Part shown: positions 1 through 9,188 of the stretch, piece after piece
Position numbering within the stretch: position 1 is the first letter of the stretch
Layout: every line of letters begins with the position of its first letter
Assembly: GCA_964411125.1 (NCBI GenBank)
Contig: CAYPJU010000023.1
Coordinates: forward strand, 1-64,000
Direction: 5' to 3'
From: JBFIHF01 sp964411125
Lineage (GTDB): Bacteria; Myxococcota_A; Bradymonadia; Bradymonadales; Bradymonadaceae
Length of the DNA: 64,000 bases
The notes under the pieces: model-generated
Databases searched by the model: none
What the model was told of the DNA's origin: nothing
Seen by the model: the letters and a program-made list of their open reading frames with translations, nothing else
Program-made: the position numbers and the translations under genes

Positions 1-3
1 GGG

Positions 4-2466
4 TCAGCTGCGGAAGACCCGGCGTACGCGGGGGGAGACGTTGGTGAGGAGCTCGTAGGAGATCGTGTGGCCGCGGGCGGCGATCTCCTCGAGAGTGATT
101 CGTTGGTCGCCCTGAGCGCCGAAGACGACGACCTCGTCGCCGGCGGCGGCGGCGGGGACGGCGGTGACGTCGACCATGCTGACGTCCATGCAGACGTTGC
201 CGACGACGGGGCAGCGGATTCCGCCGACGAGGACTTCGCCGCCGTTGGACATGAAGCGGGGGAAACCGTCGTTGTAGCCGACGGCGATGGTGGCGATGCG
301 GCGCGGTTCGTCGGCCTTCCACGTCCGGCCGTAGCCGACGGTCTCGCCGGGGGTGAGCTCTTTGACGTAGAGGATCTCGGTGACGAACTGCAGCGCGGGG
401 CCGACGCCGACGGTGGCGTCTCCGACTTCGGCGCTCGGGTGCACGCCGTAGAGGCCGAGGCCGACGCGGACCAGGTCGTAACGCGCTTCGGGGAACCGCC
501 AGGCGGCTGCCGTGTTGGCGGCGTGGACGACGCGGGGTTTCAGACCGGCGGCGGCGAGGTCGGCGATGACGGCGTCGAATCGGGCGATCTGCTGGCGGGT
601 GAAGTCGTCGGCGGCGGCTTCGTCGGCGGCGGCGAAGTGGGTCATGACCCCGTCGAGCACGAGGTTTTCGCGCGCGGCGAGGTCGGCGCAGAAGGCGACC
701 GCGTCGTCGGGTTCGATGCCGAGGCGGTTCATGCCGGTGTCGATCTCGACGTGGGCCTCGATCGTGATGCCGCGGCGCTTCGCCTCGCGGTCGAGTGCGT
801 CGACGAGACCGCGGTCGAAGACGAGCGGTGTCAGCCGGTACTTGGCGATCTTGTCGACCTCGGTCGGCCGGACGTTCGTGACGAGGATCGGCAGGTCGAT
901 CCCGTGGCGCCGCAGTGGAATGCCCTCGTCGGGGTAGGCGACGCAGAAGGCCTCGACGCCGGCGTTCACGAGCGCCAGCGACACGCGGTTCGAGTCGTTG
1001 CCGTATCCGAAGCTCTTCACGACCGCCATCACCCCGCTGTCGGGGCCGATCGAGCGGCGAATCGCCTGCACGTTCTCGCGGATCTGGGCGAGGTCGACGT
1101 GTAGTCGAGCCGGGGCGATGCTTTCGAGGAGTGCGGAGGCCGCGCGTTCGAGGCCGACGGCGCGCGACCCCTTGAAGAGAACCCAGTCACCGGCCCGGAC
1201 CAGGTCGTCGATGAGCGCGTCGAGCCCGGTGGTCGATTCCACGTAGAGCACGGCGGACTCCGACATCCCGCGGCGCTGGGCGGCCTCGCCGATGCCACGC
1301 GCGCGTCGCCCGACGCAGACGAGGACGTCGATGCCGAGCCGATGCACGAGCCCCCCGATCTCGCGGTGTGCCGCGTCGCTCGATGCGCCGAGGTCGAGCA
1401 TGTCGCCGAGGATCGCGACGGTGCGTGCCCCCGCGGCGTAGTGCACCAGCGCGTTCAGCGCCGCCGCGGCGCTGACGGGGTCGGAGCTGTAGGCATCGTT
1501 CAACAGCGTCACGCCCGCTTCGGTCGTGTGCATCTCCATCCGCATCGCCGCGACTTCGAACGATGCGAGCGCTTCGCGGGCGAGGCCGGGGTCGATCCCG
1601 AGCGCGTCGGCGGCGGCGATCGCCGCGGCGGCGTTCCAGACGTTGTGGCGCCCGGGGACGTGCAGCTCGAAGCGCTGGACGTCGCCATCGGGGAAGTGCA
1701 GGCGAAACGCGAATCCCCCGTTCGACCGCTCGACGTCCGCGATGCGGTAATCGGCGTCCTCCGCCTCGCCGAAACTGATGCCGCCATCGACCAGCTCGCG
1801 GAGGAGCTCGTCGTCGGCGTTGAAGACGACCGGAATCTCGCGACCCGCGAACAGTTTCAGCTTCTCGGTCGCCGTAGTTCGCAGGGTGCCGAACCCGGCG
1901 GCGTGAGCCGAGCCGATGTTCGTGATGATCCCCAGATCCGGCGCGATCATCGGCGCCAGACGCTCCATTTCGCCGGGCTTGCTGACGCCGGCTTCGATGA
2001 CGGCGAGGTCGTGCTCCGACGAGATGCCGAGGAGGCTGAGGGCGACGCCGATCTGTGAGTTGTACGATCCGGGGCTTCGGTAGGTCGTGCGGGCTCGGCC
2101 GGCGATCGCAGCGAGCATTTCTTTGACGATCGTCTTGCCGTTCGAGCCGGTGATCCCGACGACGGGGACGCGCTGTTCGGCGCGCCATCGGCCGGCGAGG
2201 GCCTGGAGCGCGGTGGTCGTGTCCTCGACGCGAACGAGGTTCGCGGGCCCCTCGTCGACGTCGCGGTGCACGATCGCACCGGCGGCGCCGCAGCTCGCGA
2301 CGAAGTCGTGCCCGTCGAAGTTCTCGCCGCGCAGCGCCACGAAGAGCGACGCGTCGTCGATCGCCTCGCGGGAGTCGATCGAGACGTGCTCGAACGTCGC
2401 GCCGGGGTCGCCGCGCAGGAGCGTCCCTCCGGTCCAATCCGCGATGGTCTGGAGGGTCAGCTTCAT
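4..2466 (-). CDS. murF-alr: Bifunctional UDP-MurNAc-tripeptide--D-Ala-D-Ala ligase / alanine racemase
   Basis: An 820-residue fusion of two peptidoglycan-precursor enzymes. The N-terminal part (about residues 1-455) is a Mur ligase with the ATP loop GITGSNGKT near residue 105; it adds D-Ala-D-Ala to UDP-MurNAc-tripeptide in the cytoplasm. The C-terminal part is a PLP-dependent alanine racemase that makes D-Ala. The PLP lysine sits in VVKSFGYG (about residue 484), with the expected Tyr four residues later. The catalytic Tyr of the second base is in VGYGRTW (about 710), and GYNDGFPR follows. Such fusions are well known in Bacteroidota. The start ATG lies 13 bp after thiD, so this is the third gene of a uppS-thiD-murF/alr operon. 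The stop codon is just inside the window edge, so the gene is complete. Confidence 0.95.
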   Translation of the reverse strand: MKLTLQTIADWTGGTLLRGDPGATFEHVSIDSREAIDDASLFVALRGENFDGHDFVASCGAAGAIVHRDVDEGPANLVRVEDTTTALQALAGRWRAEQRVPVVGITGSNGKTIVKEMLAAIAGRARTTYRSPGSYNSQIGVALSLLGISSEHDLAVIEAGVSKPGEMERLAPMIAPDLGIITNIGSAHAAGFGTLRTTATEKLKLFAGREIPVVFNADDELLRELVDGGISFGEAEDADYRIADVERSNGGFAFRLHFPDGDVQRFELHVPGRHNVWNAAAAIAAADALGIDPGLAREALASFEVAAMRMEMHTTEAGVTLLNDAYSSDPVSAAAALNALVHYAAGARTVAILGDMLDLGASSDAAHREIGGLVHRLGIDVLVCVGRRARGIGEAAQRRGMSESAVLYVESTTGLDALIDDLVRAGDWVLFKGSRAVGLERAASALLESIAPARLHVDLAQIRENVQAIRRSIGPDSGVMAVVKSFGYGNDSNRVSLALVNAGVEAFCVAYPDEGIPLRRHGIDLPILVTNVRPTEVDKIAKYRLTPLVFDRGLVDALDREAKRRGITIEAHVEIDTGMNRLGIEPDDAVAFCADLAARENLVLDGVMTHFAAADEAAADDFTRQQIARFDAVIADLAAAGLKPRVVHAANTAAAWRFPEARYDLVRVGLGLYGVHPSAEVGDATVGVGPALQFVTEILYVKELTPGETVGYGRTWKADEPRRIATIAVGYNDGFPRFMSNGGEVLVGGIRCPVVGNVCMDVSMVDVTAVPAAAAGDEVVVFGAQGDQRITLEEIAARGHTISYELLTNVSPRVRRVFRS

Positions 2467-2479
2467 CGGTGGGTCTCGT

Positions 2480-3313
2480 TCAGGTCCAGTGCTCGTGCAT
2501 CGGATTCACCGGCGCGATGCCGGAACCGAGCGGTGGCGCGAGCTCGATCGCACGGGTGATGAACTCCCTGGCGGCCTCGATTGCTTCCATCAGCGGTTTT
2601 CCGTGGGCGAGCCCGGCGGTGATCGCGGCGGAATGGACGCAGCCGGAGCCGTGGACGCGGTCCGAGTCGACGCGGTCGGCGCCGAACTCGACGAAACCGG
2701 TTCCGTCGTAGACGTAGTCGCGGACGATGCGGTCGAGGTGCGAGCCCTTCATGACGACGTTTCGCGCGCCGAGGTCGAAGAGCGCCTTCGCGGCGTCCTT
2801 CATCGAAGACGGCCCCTCGACGGTGCGCCCCGTCAGCACCTGCGCTTCGTAGCGGTTCGGTGTGATGACGAGTGCGTGCGGGAGGAGCTGCTCGATGAAC
2901 GTTCGTTTCGCCGCGTCGGGGAGGAGCGGGTCACCGTGCTTCGACACCATCACGGGGTCGACGACGAGGTTCGGGAGCGGGTTCTCCTGCAGCAGCTCCG
3001 AGAGAAATGCGATGAGCGCGGCGCTGCCGAGCGCGCCGGTCTTGGACGCCGCGGGAGGAAGATCGGAACGTACGGCGGCGAGCTGTGCGGCGATGGTCGC
3101 GTGCGGCAGAGGGTGGATCTCGGAGACCCTCTGCGTGTTCTGGGCGGTGACGAGGGTGACGACGCTCGTCCCGTGGCATCGCATGGCAGCAAAGGTCTTG
3201 AGGTCGGCCTGCAAACCGGCGCCGCCCCCCGAATCGCTCCCGGCGATCGTCATCGCGATGGGCGGTGCATCGATGCCGGGCTTTTTCGTCATGAAGGCGT
3301 CGATGAGATTCAT
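2480..3313 (-). CDS. thiD: Hydroxymethylpyrimidine/phosphomethylpyrimidine kinase
   Basis: A 277-residue ribokinase-fold enzyme that phosphorylates HMP and HMP-P in thiamine biosynthesis. Family marks are the N-terminal AGSDSGGGAGLQAD substrate loop, VVDPVMVSKHG in the middle, and the C-terminal HGSGCVHSAA loop carrying the anion-hole and catalytic Cys region. The reading frame stays open far upstream, but the ATG at 3313 is preferred: it overlaps the uppS stop as ATGA, has GAAGGG just upstream, and gives normal ThiD length. An alternative ATG lies seven codons in. It is unusual to find thiD between two cell-wall genes; coupling to uppS implies co-translation. No thiamine (TPP) riboswitch was seen upstream. 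Confidence 0.93.
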   Translation of the reverse strand: MNLIDAFMTKKPGIDAPPIAMTIAGSDSGGGAGLQADLKTFAAMRCHGTSVVTLVTAQNTQRVSEIHPLPHATIAAQLAAVRSDLPPAASKTGALGSAALIAFLSELLQENPLPNLVVDPVMVSKHGDPLLPDAAKRTFIEQLLPHALVITPNRYEAQVLTGRTVEGPSSMKDAAKALFDLGARNVVMKGSHLDRIVRDYVYDGTGFVEFGADRVDSDRVHGSGCVHSAAITAGLAHGKPLMEAIEAAREFITRAIELAPPLGSGIAPVNPMHEHWT

Positions 3314-4086
3314 CCCTTCGCCACCTGTGCGCCGGTCTTGCCGAAGCGGCGCTCGCGCCCGCCGAAGCTCCGAAACGCTTCCAACAGGTCCGCTTCCCGA
3401 AAATCGGGCCAGAACGTTTCGGTCACGAAGAACTCGGCGTACGCGATCTGCCAGAGCAGGAAGTTCGAGACGCGGAACTCGCCGCTCGTGCGGATGACGA
3501 GGTCGGGGTCGGGGGCTCCAGCCGTGTAGAGGTGGCGGGCAAAGGCGTCTTCGTCGATCGCGGCGGGGTCGAGCTGTCCCGAGGCGACGAGTGCGGCGAT
3601 CTCTCGGGTGGCGCGCAGGATCTCCTCGCGACCGCCGTAACTGACCGCTACCTGCAGCAGCATGCCGTCGTTGTGAGCCGAGTCGGCCTCGAGCTTCTCG
3701 ACGGCCTTTTGTAACTCGGGGCTGAGCTTCTCCCGCGCGCCGATGACCTCGAGGCGAATCTCGTTGTCGATCAGCCGCTGCCGTTCCTTCTTGATGTAGT
3801 GATCGAACAGCGTCATGAGCCCGGAGACTTCGTCCTGGGGGCGTCCCCAGTTCTGGGAGCTGAAGGCGTAGAGGGTGAGCGCCTCGACCTCGAGGTAGCG
3901 GCACGACTCGACGACGACCCGCACCGTCTCGGCTCCCGCGCGGTGACCCAGAATTCGCTTGAGACCGCGCGCGTTCGCCCAGCGCCCGTTCCCGTCCATG
4001 ATCATCGCGACGCTTCGCGGCACGGGCCCGTCGTAGGTCTCGAGCAGGGCTTCGTCGACCGTCAGTTTTCCACGGAGTGACACCAT
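3310..4086 (-). CDS. uppS: Undecaprenyl diphosphate synthase (cis-isoprenyl transferase)
   Basis: A 258-residue cis-prenyltransferase that condenses IPP onto FPP to make the C55 carrier for peptidoglycan and other glycans. Visible signatures are MDGNGRWA (about 30-37, catalytic Asp), LTLYAFSSQNWGRP (the usual ENW Glu is Gln here), VSYGGREE, and the C-terminal DLVIRTSGEFRVSNF and IAYAEFF segments. ATG at 4086 is chosen; a GTG two codons upstream (4092) is possible. It is the first gene of the minus-strand operon, divergent from the gene at 4262 across a region of about 175 bp that must hold both promoters. Confidence 0.95.
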   Translation of the reverse strand: MVSLRGKLTVDEALLETYDGPVPRSVAMIMDGNGRWANARGLKRILGHRAGAETVRVVVESCRYLEVEALTLYAFSSQNWGRPQDEVSGLMTLFDHYIKKERQRLIDNEIRLEVIGAREKLSPELQKAVEKLEADSAHNDGMLLQVAVSYGGREEILRATREIAALVASGQLDPAAIDEDAFARHLYTAGAPDPDLVIRTSGEFRVSNFLLWQIAYAEFFVTETFWPDFREADLLEAFRSFGGRERRFGKTGAQVAKG

Positions 4087-4261
4087 GCGCACGGTTTATC
4101 ACAACGACGGGACGCGGCGAAACGGCGGACAGGGACATTCCGTCGAACGGTCGAAGATTGACCCTGAGCGGTTCGGTGAGCTCCAGACGAGCAGGAGCCA
4201 TTCGGTTCGCGTCGTGGACGGTCGAGGAGTAGACTCCGCTTCCCCTCGACCCGAGCTGGAC

Positions 4262-4930
4262 ATGATCCCCTGGGAAAAACTCGACGAAGCCAAGGTCCCC
4301 GGCGGCAAGGGCGTGATGACGCTGGTGCGGCGAGGCGACGAGTACGTCATCCGCATCGACGGGCAGGACCTGATGGGGAGCCGCATGTTCGGCTCCGAGC
4401 GCGAGCTCGCGACGCTGGCGATCGAGCGACTGAAAGTCGACGCGCCGCGGATCCTCATCGGCGGTCTGGGGCTCGGCCATACGCTCGCCGCCGCGCTCGA
4501 GGTGGTGGGCGACGAGGCCGTGGTGGAGGTGGCGGAGCTCGTCCCGGCGGTGCACGAATGGAACAAGGGACTTCTCGGACACATCGCGGGGCATCCGCTG
4601 GACGATCCGCGCGCGGTCGTTCGTCTGGGCGACGTGTGCGATTTCATCCGCACGCCGGACGGCACCTACGACGCCATCTTGCTCGACACCGACAACGGTC
4701 CGGACGCGATGACACGCAGCATCAACGAGTGGCTGTACGGCGAGAAGGGATTGCGGGCGATCCGCAAGGCGCTGAACCCGGGCGGGATTCTGGGCGTCTG
4801 GGCGGCCTTCGAGGACCCGAGCTACACGAAGCGCGCGAAGAAGGCGGGGTTCGAGGTCGAGGTCGTGCGGACCCGAGGCCGGACGCGTAAGAAGGGTCCT
4901 CGGCACACGATCTGGCTCGCGCAACGGTGA
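4262..4930 (+). CDS. Spermidine synthase-like SAM-dependent methyltransferase-fold protein
   Basis: A 222-residue cytosolic protein with a class I methyltransferase Rossmann core. ILIGGLGLGHTLAAAL is the glycine-rich SAM/dcSAM loop, VVEVAEL is the acidic beta-2 end, and YDAILLDTDNGPDAM is the Asp-containing strand 4 seen in spermidine-synthase-like proteins, followed by LNPGGILGVWAA. This group is usually annotated as spermidine synthase-like, but substrate and reaction are not shown by sequence. The frame is open for 59 codons upstream; ATG 4262 (GAGCTGGAC before it) is preferred because the upstream part has no family resemblance and would occupy the divergent promoter region. Confidence 0.75.
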   Translation: MIPWEKLDEAKVPGGKGVMTLVRRGDEYVIRIDGQDLMGSRMFGSERELATLAIERLKVDAPRILIGGLGLGHTLAAALEVVGDEAVVEVAELVPAVHEWNKGLLGHIAGHPLDDPRAVVRLGDVCDFIRTPDGTYDAILLDTDNGPDAMTRSINEWLYGEKGLRAIRKALNPGGILGVWAAFEDPSYTKRAKKAGFEVEVVRTRGRTRKKGPRHTIWLAQR

Positions 4931-5069
4931 GTCGCGCGGAATAGGTGTCGTTACGCAATCGGTTGAGAGGTGGGCGCGATCCCGCACCATCCATCCGGCA
5001 GAAAGCTTGACAAAGTGGCGTGGCGCAAAGGAACGTAGCCCGTTCCGTTCCACATCGAAGGAAGCATCG

Positions 5070-6851
5070 ATGAAACGACCAGCATCTCCCATCCTCATGC
5101 TCTGTCTCACGTTCCTCCTGGCGCTCGCCGCATGCAAAGACGGTGGCTGCGGCCAGAAGAAGGCCGAGATCCCGAAGACACCGATGGCGCGGGTCGAGCA
5201 GATCACGTCGAAAGTGCCTGCAGCCGCAGACACGGTGTTGGTGCTGTCGGACCTCGACGAGATGCGCTCCTCGGTGGAGAACCTGAAGACTTCGTTCCCG
5301 AACACGGGCGTCGTCGACAGCTTCCAGAAGCAGTTCCATCAGAAGTTCGGGCTCGATCTCCTCGATGAGAAGAGCTGGAAAGCTGCGGGGCTCGCGGCCG
5401 ATTCGAGCGTCGTGCTCGTGATCCACCGCGCCCGCGTGCTGCTGCTGACGTACGTCGAGGACAAACAGACGTTCGAGAAGCTCCTGACGGACAAGGTGAA
5501 GGCGACCTTCCAGATCGAAGGCGTCGTGAAGAACGAGACGGTCGGCAAGCACAAGCTGAAGGTCCTGGAGGAGGATTCGAACGGTCAGATCGCGTGGATG
5601 TACGACGGGAAGCTGGCGATCGTCTCCTTGCCGGCGACCGACCTGAAGAGTGGCCTCGAGGGTGGCTCCGGCAAACTGGTGGTGACGCAGGTCGCCGATC
5701 AACAGGCCGAGGGTTCGCTGTGGAAGGACCCCGGCTTCCAGAAGTTCAAGGGAGCGCTGGTCGAGTCGCACCCCATCGCGCTCTACCTCAACCCGAAGTC
5801 GGCGATGAAGAACGAGGAGATGCAGAAGGAGCTCGAGAAGAGCCGCGACGCGCAGGCGATCCTCGGTTGGGTCGACAAGAACGTGACCTTCATCGGTGCC
5901 GGCGTGTCGGCCTCGAAGGAACAGGCGAAGGTGCGCGGGTACCTCGGACTCAAGGAAGAGACGCGCAAGACGCTGGAGGCGATCAAGATCTCGTCGGACG
6001 TCGACTGGGGATCGTTCGGCACGGAGAAGACGCTGCTCGGCATCCGCCTGGCTGCGAACCCGACGACCGCCTACCAGGAGATCCTGAAGACGATGCCGGA
6101 AGACAAGCAGCGCGCGCTGAAGCGTGACGTGAAGCGCCTCGGCGAGATGATGGCGCTCGACGTCGAACAGGACGTGATGGGTGCGCTCTCGGGTCACATG
6201 GGGATCTTCTTCTACGGCGTCGCCGGCAACCCCCTCGGCCTGATGCGCGGGATGAACAACCCCGCGGAGCTCGCTCGTTCCCTCGGCCTGATGGTCGTGC
6301 TCAAGTTCAAGGACGCCGCCTCGGTGGACAACCTGGTGACCAAGGTCCTCGAAGCTTCGGAGGGTCGCGTCACGATGCGCCCGTTCGTCAATCTCCCCGA
6401 GGACACGACCTTCAAGGTTCTCACGTTCACGGGCCAGGAGGCGGTCGGCAACCTCTTCATCCATGGCGACACCGTGGTGTACGCCACGACCGCCTTCGGG
6501 GACGAGGCGATGCACAAGTACCTGGTCGACGGGCGAGACGACAAGAAGCTCGGCGAGACGCCCGCCCTGAACCTGGGCAAGGAGTTCGCGTCGAAGAAAG
6601 GCTTCAATGGCGTGTACTTCAACTCGGCGCGCGCTCAGGACAATCTCGGGCCGCTGCTGGCCTTCGGCGGCGTGGGTGAGATCCTCGCTTCGATCGAGGA
6701 GGCGCAGCTCGAGCTCGACGTGGACGACAATGGCGGCACGGCGCTCCTGCGTATCGACCTGACGCCCCAGGCCGCTCCGGCGCAGCCCGCGGGTGCAGGG
6801 AGCGACACGCCCAAGGGTGCCATGGAACCGGCGAAGCAGCCGGCCAACTGA
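5070..6851 (+). CDS. Lipoprotein of unknown function (DUF3352-like)
   Basis: A 593-residue exported lipoprotein: lipobox LALAAC places the lipidated Cys at 22. The ATG at 5070 is preceded by GAAGGAAGC. The mature part is rich in Lys/Glu and has segments such as ADTVLVLSDLDEM and SSVVLVIHRARVLLL, which resemble envelope proteins of the DUF3352 type in which repeated domains each start with an 'adtl.vl...' strand. No catalytic motif is visible. The C-terminal tail is Pro/Ala/Lys-rich. It sits 43 bp before an ABC exporter operon on the same strand and could be its client or partner, but that is only positional. Confidence 0.7.
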   Translation: MKRPASPILMLCLTFLLALAACKDGGCGQKKAEIPKTPMARVEQITSKVPAAADTVLVLSDLDEMRSSVENLKTSFPNTGVVDSFQKQFHQKFGLDLLDEKSWKAAGLAADSSVVLVIHRARVLLLTYVEDKQTFEKLLTDKVKATFQIEGVVKNETVGKHKLKVLEEDSNGQIAWMYDGKLAIVSLPATDLKSGLEGGSGKLVVTQVADQQAEGSLWKDPGFQKFKGALVESHPIALYLNPKSAMKNEEMQKELEKSRDAQAILGWVDKNVTFIGAGVSASKEQAKVRGYLGLKEETRKTLEAIKISSDVDWGSFGTEKTLLGIRLAANPTTAYQEILKTMPEDKQRALKRDVKRLGEMMALDVEQDVMGALSGHMGIFFYGVAGNPLGLMRGMNNPAELARSLGLMVVLKFKDAASVDNLVTKVLEASEGRVTMRPFVNLPEDTTFKVLTFTGQEAVGNLFIHGDTVVYATTAFGDEAMHKYLVDGRDDKKLGETPALNLGKEFASKKGFNGVYFNSARAQDNLGPLLAFGGVGEILASIEEAQLELDVDDNGGTALLRIDLTPQAAPAQPAGAGSDTPKGAMEPAKQPAN

Positions 6852-6894
6852 GCGCCCTCCCCTCTCACTCTTCGCGCCCCGGCGCCCACGCACG

Positions 6895-7659
6895 ATGATC
6901 GAGATCGTAGGTCTGAAGAAGTACTACGGCTCCGACGCCGCGCGGACCTGCGTCCTCGACGACGTGACGCTGACGATCGAGGCCGGCGAGTTCGTCTCGA
7001 TCATCGGCACGTCGGGGTCGGGGAAGACGACGCTCCTCAACGTCATCGGTGGCTTAGATCGTGACTGGACCGGCTCGGTCAGCATGCACGGCATCGACGT
7101 CGGCGCGCTCCCCGAGAAGGACCTCGCCGTCTTGCGCAACCGCACGATCGGTTTCGTGTTCCAGCAGTTCAACCTCCTCGACCACCTCTCGGCGCTCGAG
7201 AACGTCACCCTACCGTCGTTCTTCCGCCCCGAGTCGGTCCCCGCGAAGCTGAAATCGATCGCGGCGGCCGGGGATCCACGGCTGGACCCCGCCACGCGAG
7301 GGACCGAACTGCTCGGCAAGATGGGGCTCTCGGACAAACTGGACGTGCCGCCGACGCGGTTGTCCGGCGGTCAGAAACAGCGGGTAGCGATCGCCCGCGC
7401 CCTCTTCTCGTCCCCGTCGATCATCCTGTGTGACGAGCCGACCGGGAGCCTCGACCGAAAGACGGGGGTGACGATCTTGCAGCTCTTCCGAGAGCTGAAC
7501 CAGAACGACGGCATCACGATGGTGATGGTGACCCACGAGGAACACATCGCGCGGATGTCGGACCGGATCATCCGTCTGGAAGACGGCGTGGTGGTGTCGG
7601 ACACTCGGAACGACCCCGTCGATCCGAGCCTCGAGATCACGTCGAGCGAGGGGGCGTGA
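6895..7659 (+). CDS. ABC transporter ATP-binding protein (MacB/LolD type)
   Basis: A 254-residue nucleotide-binding subunit. Walker A is GTSGSGKTT, the Q-loop lies in FVFQQFNLL, the signature is LSGGQKQRVAIARAL, Walker B is IILCDEPTGSLD, and the switch His is in VMVTHEEH. These are typical of the LolD/MacB/FtsE group, which drives mechanotransmission in the periplasm rather than substrate passage. ATG 6895 is the first codon with family-like sequence (MIEIVGLKKYY). Its stop overlaps the start of the permease gene (GTGATG), so the two are translationally coupled and should form one exporter. Confidence 0.92.
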   Translation: MIEIVGLKKYYGSDAARTCVLDDVTLTIEAGEFVSIIGTSGSGKTTLLNVIGGLDRDWTGSVSMHGIDVGALPEKDLAVLRNRTIGFVFQQFNLLDHLSALENVTLPSFFRPESVPAKLKSIAAAGDPRLDPATRGTELLGKMGLSDKLDVPPTRLSGGQKQRVAIARALFSSPSIILCDEPTGSLDRKTGVTILQLFRELNQNDGITMVMVTHEEHIARMSDRIIRLEDGVVVSDTRNDPVDPSLEITSSEGA

Positions 7660-9104
7660 TGGCGATTGCACGCTGGGCACGCCTCGTGCGGCAGTCGCTA
7701 CGCCGAAACCGGCGCGACTTCGCGTTCTCCGGGATCGGCATCGTGATCGGGATCGGGACGCTCCTGTTCTTCACGTCGCTCGGCACGGGGATCAAGGAGA
7801 CGGTGTTGGAGCGCGTCTTCGTGGTCCGGCAGCTCGAGGTGGTCAAACCTTCGTACGATTTCGGGGCGGTTCGCTCCGGCGCGCTCTTCGGCGAGAAGTC
7901 GCTCGACGACGACGCAGCCCAGCGGCTGGCCAAGATACCGGGAGTGGCGGGGGTCTATCCGAAGATGAAGCTGACGTTCCCGACGAGCGCCCACGGTGGT
8001 GCGGGGATCTTGGGCCAGGACATCTGGGCGGAGCTCATCGCCGATGGCATTCCCGCCGAGCTCGTCGGGGAAGTCTCGGGGCCTTTCGCGTTCAAAGACT
8101 GGGATTCGGTCGCATGCACTCAGACGTCGGAGTGCCCGGCGAGCCACGAATGCACCGACGGCATATGCCGCGGCGTATCGTGCGACGCCGATGCCGCCTG
8201 TGAAGCCCCGACGTACTGCGACACCACCGACGGCATCTGCCGGATGCCGATCCCGGTCGTGATCTCTCCGGCGCTCCTCGAGATCTACAACGGTAGCCTC
8301 CACACGGCGCTCTCCGGGGCGAGCGGCGGGCTTTCGAATCTGCCGCAACTTTCGGAGAAAGCGGTGTTGGGGCTCTCCTTCGACGCCGTGTTCGGTAAGT
8401 CGTACCTGGGCAAGGCGAAGGCGAAGCAGGTGCGGCGCCGCGCGACGCTCGTCGGGTTCTCGGACAAAGCGATCCAGCTCGGCGCGACGATGCCGATCGG
8501 CTACGTCCAGCGGCTCAACGGCCGGTTCTCGGGGGAGAATGCGGCGAAGGAGTACCATTCGATCGTCCTCGACACGGTCTCGAACGACGCGGTCCCGGAG
8601 GTGGCGCGGACCGTGACCGAAGACCTCGGCTGGGCGCTCTCGGACAAGTACGAGAACGCGCAACGGGCGGGGCTTCTCATCCTGCTGATCACGCTCGTCT
8701 TCAACCTCATCAGCCTGATCATCCTGGCGATCGCGGCGGTGAACATCATGCACGTGTTCCTGATGATCATCCTGGAGCGCCGACGCGAGCTGGCGTTGAT
8801 GCGTGCGCTCGGCGCCACGCGGGGGTCGATCCGGGCCCTGGTGCTGGGCGAGGCGACCGCGTTGGGGGTCGTGGGCGGAACGCTCGGAGTGGTGCTCGGC
8901 TGGCTCGCCACGCTCGGGGTCGACGCCGTCTTCTCGAGCCAGGTCGCCGACTTCCCGTTCAAGCCGGAGACGCTCTTCAGCGTCGAGCCATGGATGGTGG
9001 GCGCCTGCATCGGCGTGGCGGTCGTCTTCTGCTGGGTCGGAGCACTCCTCCCGGCCTTCCGCGCGAGCCGAATCGATCCGGCGGCGGCGCTGGCGGGACG
9101 GTGA
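7659..9104 (+). CDS. ABC transporter permease, FtsX/MacB family, with Cys-rich periplasmic insert
   Basis: A 481-residue permease: one N-terminal TM helix (FAFSGIGIVIGIGTLLFF), a large periplasmic domain, then three C-terminal TM helices of the FtsX fold around residues 340-475 (LLILLITLVFNLISLIIL, then the ERRRELALMRALGAT loop). Partner of the ATPase just upstream; the ATG overlaps that gene's stop (a GTG three bases earlier is possible). The odd part is an insert at about residues 151-197 containing eight Cys in two CX5CX5CX4C units (CTQTSECPASHEC...), a pattern otherwise found in secreted myxobacterial Cys-rich proteins. The substrate is unknown; lipoprotein trafficking or export of a peptide are both possible for the family. 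Confidence 0.88.
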   Translation: MAIARWARLVRQSLRRNRRDFAFSGIGIVIGIGTLLFFTSLGTGIKETVLERVFVVRQLEVVKPSYDFGAVRSGALFGEKSLDDDAAQRLAKIPGVAGVYPKMKLTFPTSAHGGAGILGQDIWAELIADGIPAELVGEVSGPFAFKDWDSVACTQTSECPASHECTDGICRGVSCDADAACEAPTYCDTTDGICRMPIPVVISPALLEIYNGSLHTALSGASGGLSNLPQLSEKAVLGLSFDAVFGKSYLGKAKAKQVRRRATLVGFSDKAIQLGATMPIGYVQRLNGRFSGENAAKEYHSIVLDTVSNDAVPEVARTVTEDLGWALSDKYENAQRAGLLILLITLVFNLISLIILAIAAVNIMHVFLMIILERRRELALMRALGATRGSIRALVLGEATALGVVGGTLGVVLGWLATLGVDAVFSSQVADFPFKPETLFSVEPWMVGACIGVAVVFCWVGALLPAFRASRIDPAAALAGR

Positions 9105-9188
9105 CTGGACGAACATCCTGGCGTCCTACCTTGTCCCCCGTCTTCTGAATCGGGTGGATCGGCACGCAACGTGCCGCCCGGCCCGTCA

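Noticed and set aside
3314..5305. N-terminal 660 residues of the long frame reaching thiD from 5305
   Set aside because: It runs antisense through uppS and the gene at 4262, has low-complexity Arg-rich sequence and no family match; the ATGA-coupled start at 3313 explains thiD fully.
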